From the IMG/VR virus record IMGVR_UViG_3300033148_008901, positions 1 to 23,536 of that record: a stretch of 23,536 nt of DNA; one strand, given 5' to 3'. The DNA is from a virus. This document shows positions 21,494-23,536 of this stretch, piece after piece. A model generated the notes under the pieces. The model was not told where the DNA came from. It saw only the letters and a program-made list of their open reading frames with translations, and ran no database searches. The number at the start of each line of letters is the position of its first letter. Positions within the stretch are counted from its first letter, which is position 1. The position numbers and the translations under genes were made by a program.

Positions 21494-21991
21494 ATGAAAA
21501 TTCTCACCATAGACCCGGGCCGCAACTGCGGCCTAGCGTACTACGATACGGATAATCCGCCGCAGAAATCATATCAGGTCTGTCTGGGCCGCTCCAGCGC
21601 CTCGTGGATATCCCGGCTGGATAAATTCTCCACGGCGCTGGAGAGCACGGCCGATGGCGGCGTGGACATCCTGGCGGTGGAGATGATACAGGCACCGCAG
21701 GGAAAGCGGGGCGGGACTCCGCTCCACCCCGAGGTGATAAAATTGCACCGATATGTGGGGGTGGCGGCGCTTTTCGCCGCCCGCACGGGAGCCGCCATGG
21801 TCGAAATCGCCCAGAATACCTGGAAGAAGTCTCTGGGTAAAGGCAACATGAGCGCGGAGGAGGCGCGAAAGGCGGCGCGGATAGTGTGGAGGCTCGATCA
21901 CGAGCCCGGCCCGGACGAGGCAGCGGCTTTGGGGATGCTGTGGTGCATACTCAACCGCTACAACGTCAAGGACATGGGGGTGAAGGAATGA
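21494..21991 (+). CDS. RuvC-like Holliday junction resolvase
   Basis: 165 residues, the usual RuvC size. The RNase H-like fold shows D7 in LTIDPGRNCG, E63 in LAVEMIQ, and D141/E142 in GPDEAAALGML, the acidic catalytic set. It would cut four-way junctions or branched DNA formed during replication and recombination, before packaging. No conventional SD is seen (GAAAAAGAG upstream). The last four bases overlap the next start. Confidence 0.88.
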   Translation: MKILTIDPGRNCGLAYYDTDNPPQKSYQVCLGRSSASWISRLDKFSTALESTADGGVDILAVEMIQAPQGKRGGTPLHPEVIKLHRYVGVAALFAARTGAAMVEIAQNTWKKSLGKGNMSAEEARKAARIVWRLDHEPGPDEAAALGMLWCILNRYNVKDMGVKE

Positions 21992-22533
21992 ATGCTAGTG
22001 AGCGGCGGAATATCCGCCTGGAGCGCGACCGGGCGATGGGCCGCGCAGACATGCCCGTCCCTTCGGCAGTGCGCACGGCCGCACCGTGGGCGGAGAGCGA
22101 GGCGTGGGACCCATACCGGGGCTACGCGCGTACCATTTGGTCCTGCCCGTTGTGCGGCCAGTTGGTACTGCACCAGAATCAGCCGCAGGTATGCGTGTGC
22201 TGCGGTTATGATCGTCCGGGCCGGTTTCCGTCCAGAGACTACGAGCGGCACCTCCAGGAGGTCCATGCCGCGGCAAGAGAAAGGGTGGATTCTTTCCGGG
22301 CGGCGGATGCGCTGGCGGGACAGTGCGGCCGCACCCGGAAAAGAGACGCGGTCCATGGCGCGCTGGCCAATGTGGCGAGGTTCGTGCCGGGCAACGATTG
22401 GGGACGGCGCGAGCCGCGCGAGCTGGCCATCCGGCGGGCACAGAAGGAACTCGACGACGAGGCGACCTGTGCGGACATCTTCAGATATTGTCTGGTTCAA
22501 GGCGGTGAAAAAGGAGGAGGCAAATGCGCATAA
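21988..22533 (+). CDS. Zinc-ribbon protein, unknown function
   Basis: 181 residues from ATG 21988 (GAAGGA upstream); the longer frame from 21886 lies inside the resolvase gene. A zinc ribbon is formed by CPLCG (about 55-59) and CVCCG (about 71-75), followed by a charged helical region with HLQEVHAAARERV. The C-terminal part includes RELAIRRAQKELDDEATCADIFRYCL. It overlaps both neighbours. Possibly nucleic-acid binding. Confidence 0.7.
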   Translation: MNASERRNIRLERDRAMGRADMPVPSAVRTAAPWAESEAWDPYRGYARTIWSCPLCGQLVLHQNQPQVCVCCGYDRPGRFPSRDYERHLQEVHAAARERVDSFRAADALAGQCGRTRKRDAVHGALANVARFVPGNDWGRREPRELAIRRAQKELDDEATCADIFRYCLVQGGEKGGGKCA

Positions 22534-23003
22534 AAATGCAAATATGGCTGCTAAATAAGGGCAGGCGCCGCCTCTATCTGGCGGCGGCGTTCGAGCGCCG
22601 GCATGAATTGCGACAGATGGCAAAAAAGCTCGAGGCCGCGGGTTTTATGGTGGTGTCCGACTGGATTTACGAGGGTGATGAGGGAGATAAATTATCGGAA
22701 AAGCTCCATGAGCCCGGCAGGATGACCCCGCAGGACAGGATGAATTGCTGTTTGATTGGACATCGGGACCTGGAGCAGATAAAAAAATGTGACGCCCTGC
22801 TTCTGGTGGCGGGCGGCGCCCAGAGGGGAGGCAAGCATTTCGAGGCGGGCTACGCCCACGGGTTGGGAAAGCCCCTCTACCTTATCGGCCCGCCCGAGAT
22901 AGTATTCCATTACACGTACTTTTTCAAATGGTTCGAGTCGGTGGAGGAGTTTATTGGCGCCCGCCCGGGAGGTTTCCTGGTTGCAGGGAGGAAAAATGGC
23001 TGA
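22524..23003 (+). CDS. Nucleoside 2-deoxyribosyltransferase-like protein
   Basis: 159 residues; AAGGAGGAGG lies directly upstream, with 10-base overlap of the previous gene. The Rossmann-like pattern fits the NDT superfamily: LYLAAAFERR at the first strand, CDALLLV (D90), and GGKHFEAGYAHGLGKPLYLIG with the catalytic Glu at 107. Family members exchange or hydrolyse bases on deoxynucleosides or related N-glycosides. In a phage this could feed nucleotide salvage, base modification, or consumption of a nucleotide signal. Substrate cannot be told from sequence. Confidence 0.78.
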   Translation: MRIKMQIWLLNKGRRRLYLAAAFERRHELRQMAKKLEAAGFMVVSDWIYEGDEGDKLSEKLHEPGRMTPQDRMNCCLIGHRDLEQIKKCDALLLVAGGAQRGGKHFEAGYAHGLGKPLYLIGPPEIVFHYTYFFKWFESVEEFIGARPGGFLVAGRKNG

Positions 23004-23536
23004 CCGCCCATTATCCCGCGCCAGGCCGGAGCGTCCTTTGATCGTCTGCCGCGATTGCGGCCAGCCGCGGCCGCACAAGGCCAGGGGCCTGTGCCAGGCC
23101 TGTTATCAGAACGCTCGGCGCCGGGATCGCACCGGGTGCTGTCCCCGCTGCGGACTGGTGCGCCCTCTCATGTATGCGGGGCCGGGAGGACGGAGCATCT
23201 GCAAGACGTGCTACTCGAAAATCCAACGGCGGAGACCCATCACCTGCCCCGGATGTGGCTGGGAGACCCGCCACCATACTGCGGGATATTGTAACCGCTG
23301 CTACCAGCGCACCCGGCGCTCGAACGCGCACGGCAAGACCGTCAAACTTGACCGGCAGGTGTGGCGCGCCATGCAACAGCGGCACAGGGGGTTAAGGGCA
23401 GCCGGGGAACGGATCACCTTCACCGGTTTGGTCAACCAGGTTTTGGAGATTTATTTGCTGGAGAGGGGCTGCCTGCCCTGGAGGACCCGGGCGGGGAGAT
23501 ACAAAAGGAGGAAAGCAAATGGGAGCGACACGGACG
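22996..23536 (+). CDS. Triple zinc-ribbon protein, partial at window end
   Basis: At least 180 residues from ATG 22996 (GGGAGG upstream), still open at the window edge. Three consecutive zinc-binding modules are seen: CRDCG...CQACY, CPRCG...CKTCY and CPGCG...CNRCY. A helical domain follows (KTVKLDRQVWRAMQQRHRG...TFTGLVNQVLEIYLLERG), similar to ribbon-helix-helix DNA-binding segments. Likely a DNA- or RNA-binding regulator. Start overlaps the previous gene by 8 bases. Confidence 0.72.
   Translation, partial: MADRPLSRARPERPLIVCRDCGQPRPHKARGLCQACYQNARRRDRTGCCPRCGLVRPLMYAGPGGRSICKTCYSKIQRRRPITCPGCGWETRHHTAGYCNRCYQRTRRSNAHGKTVKLDRQVWRAMQQRHRGLRAAGERITFTGLVNQVLEIYLLERGCLPWRTRAGRYKRRKANGSDTD
23519..23536 (+). 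CDS. Start of the next gene, cut by the window end
   Basis: AAAGGAGG at about 23505-23512 precedes ATG 23519 in a different frame from the zinc-ribbon gene, giving MGATRT before the edge. The SD quality suggests a true start. Confidence 0.45.

Overview
The window is a stretch of a temperate tailed bacteriophage genome (Caudoviricetes). It is GC-rich, densely packed, and has strong Shine-Dalgarno sites and many overlapping start/stop codons. The host cannot be read from the sequence, but SD use and sigma70-like promoter shapes point to a bacterial host. TerS, TerL, a 755-residue P22-like portal, a scaffold, an HK97-fold-like coat and a gp4-like adaptor suggest a podovirus-like head. Tail, tape-measure and lysis genes are not visible and would lie outside the window.

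Layout. Positions 1-13200, + strand, hold a late (virion) operon behind a candidate promoter at 40-68. It starts with three small or exported proteins, then terminase small and large subunits, an exported fibre-like protein, several small unknowns (one membrane, one zinc-ribbon), portal, an FmdB-type zinc ribbon, scaffold, major capsid protein, a probable decoration protein, and a head-tail adaptor carrying an FCCH-like beta insertion. GC-rich hairpins sit in front of terS, the scaffold, the coat gene and the adaptor.

Positions 13209-14253, - strand, hold a short lysogeny operon: an XRE repressor, a small membrane protein and a broken small gene. It is divided from the rightward early genes by a 10-bp inverted-repeat operator and a TTGACA promoter. 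To the right lie a Cro-like HTH protein and a tyrosine integrase. They are followed by a 345-bp gap that looks like attP: two identical 26-bp direct repeats flank a tRNA-like core.

Positions 16111-23536, + strand, are the early/replication region: small unknown genes, a replication-initiator-like gene with lambda-style iterons and an inverted repeat inside it (candidate origin), a DNA methyltransferase overlapping an ASCH-domain gene, an AT-rich and highly acidic gene of foreign look, a DUF3820-like protein, a RuvC-like resolvase, a nucleoside deoxyribosyltransferase-like protein and several zinc-ribbon proteins.

Phage genes lie on both sides of the candidate attP, so the sequence was probably read from unintegrated (virion, circular or concatemeric) DNA. 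Best items for a second look: the attP architecture, the origin embedded in the initiator gene, the exported fibre-like proteins, the acidic AT-rich cargo gene, a frame-breaking 23-bp tandem duplication, and two genes whose good SD-ATG is out of frame with the body by one base.
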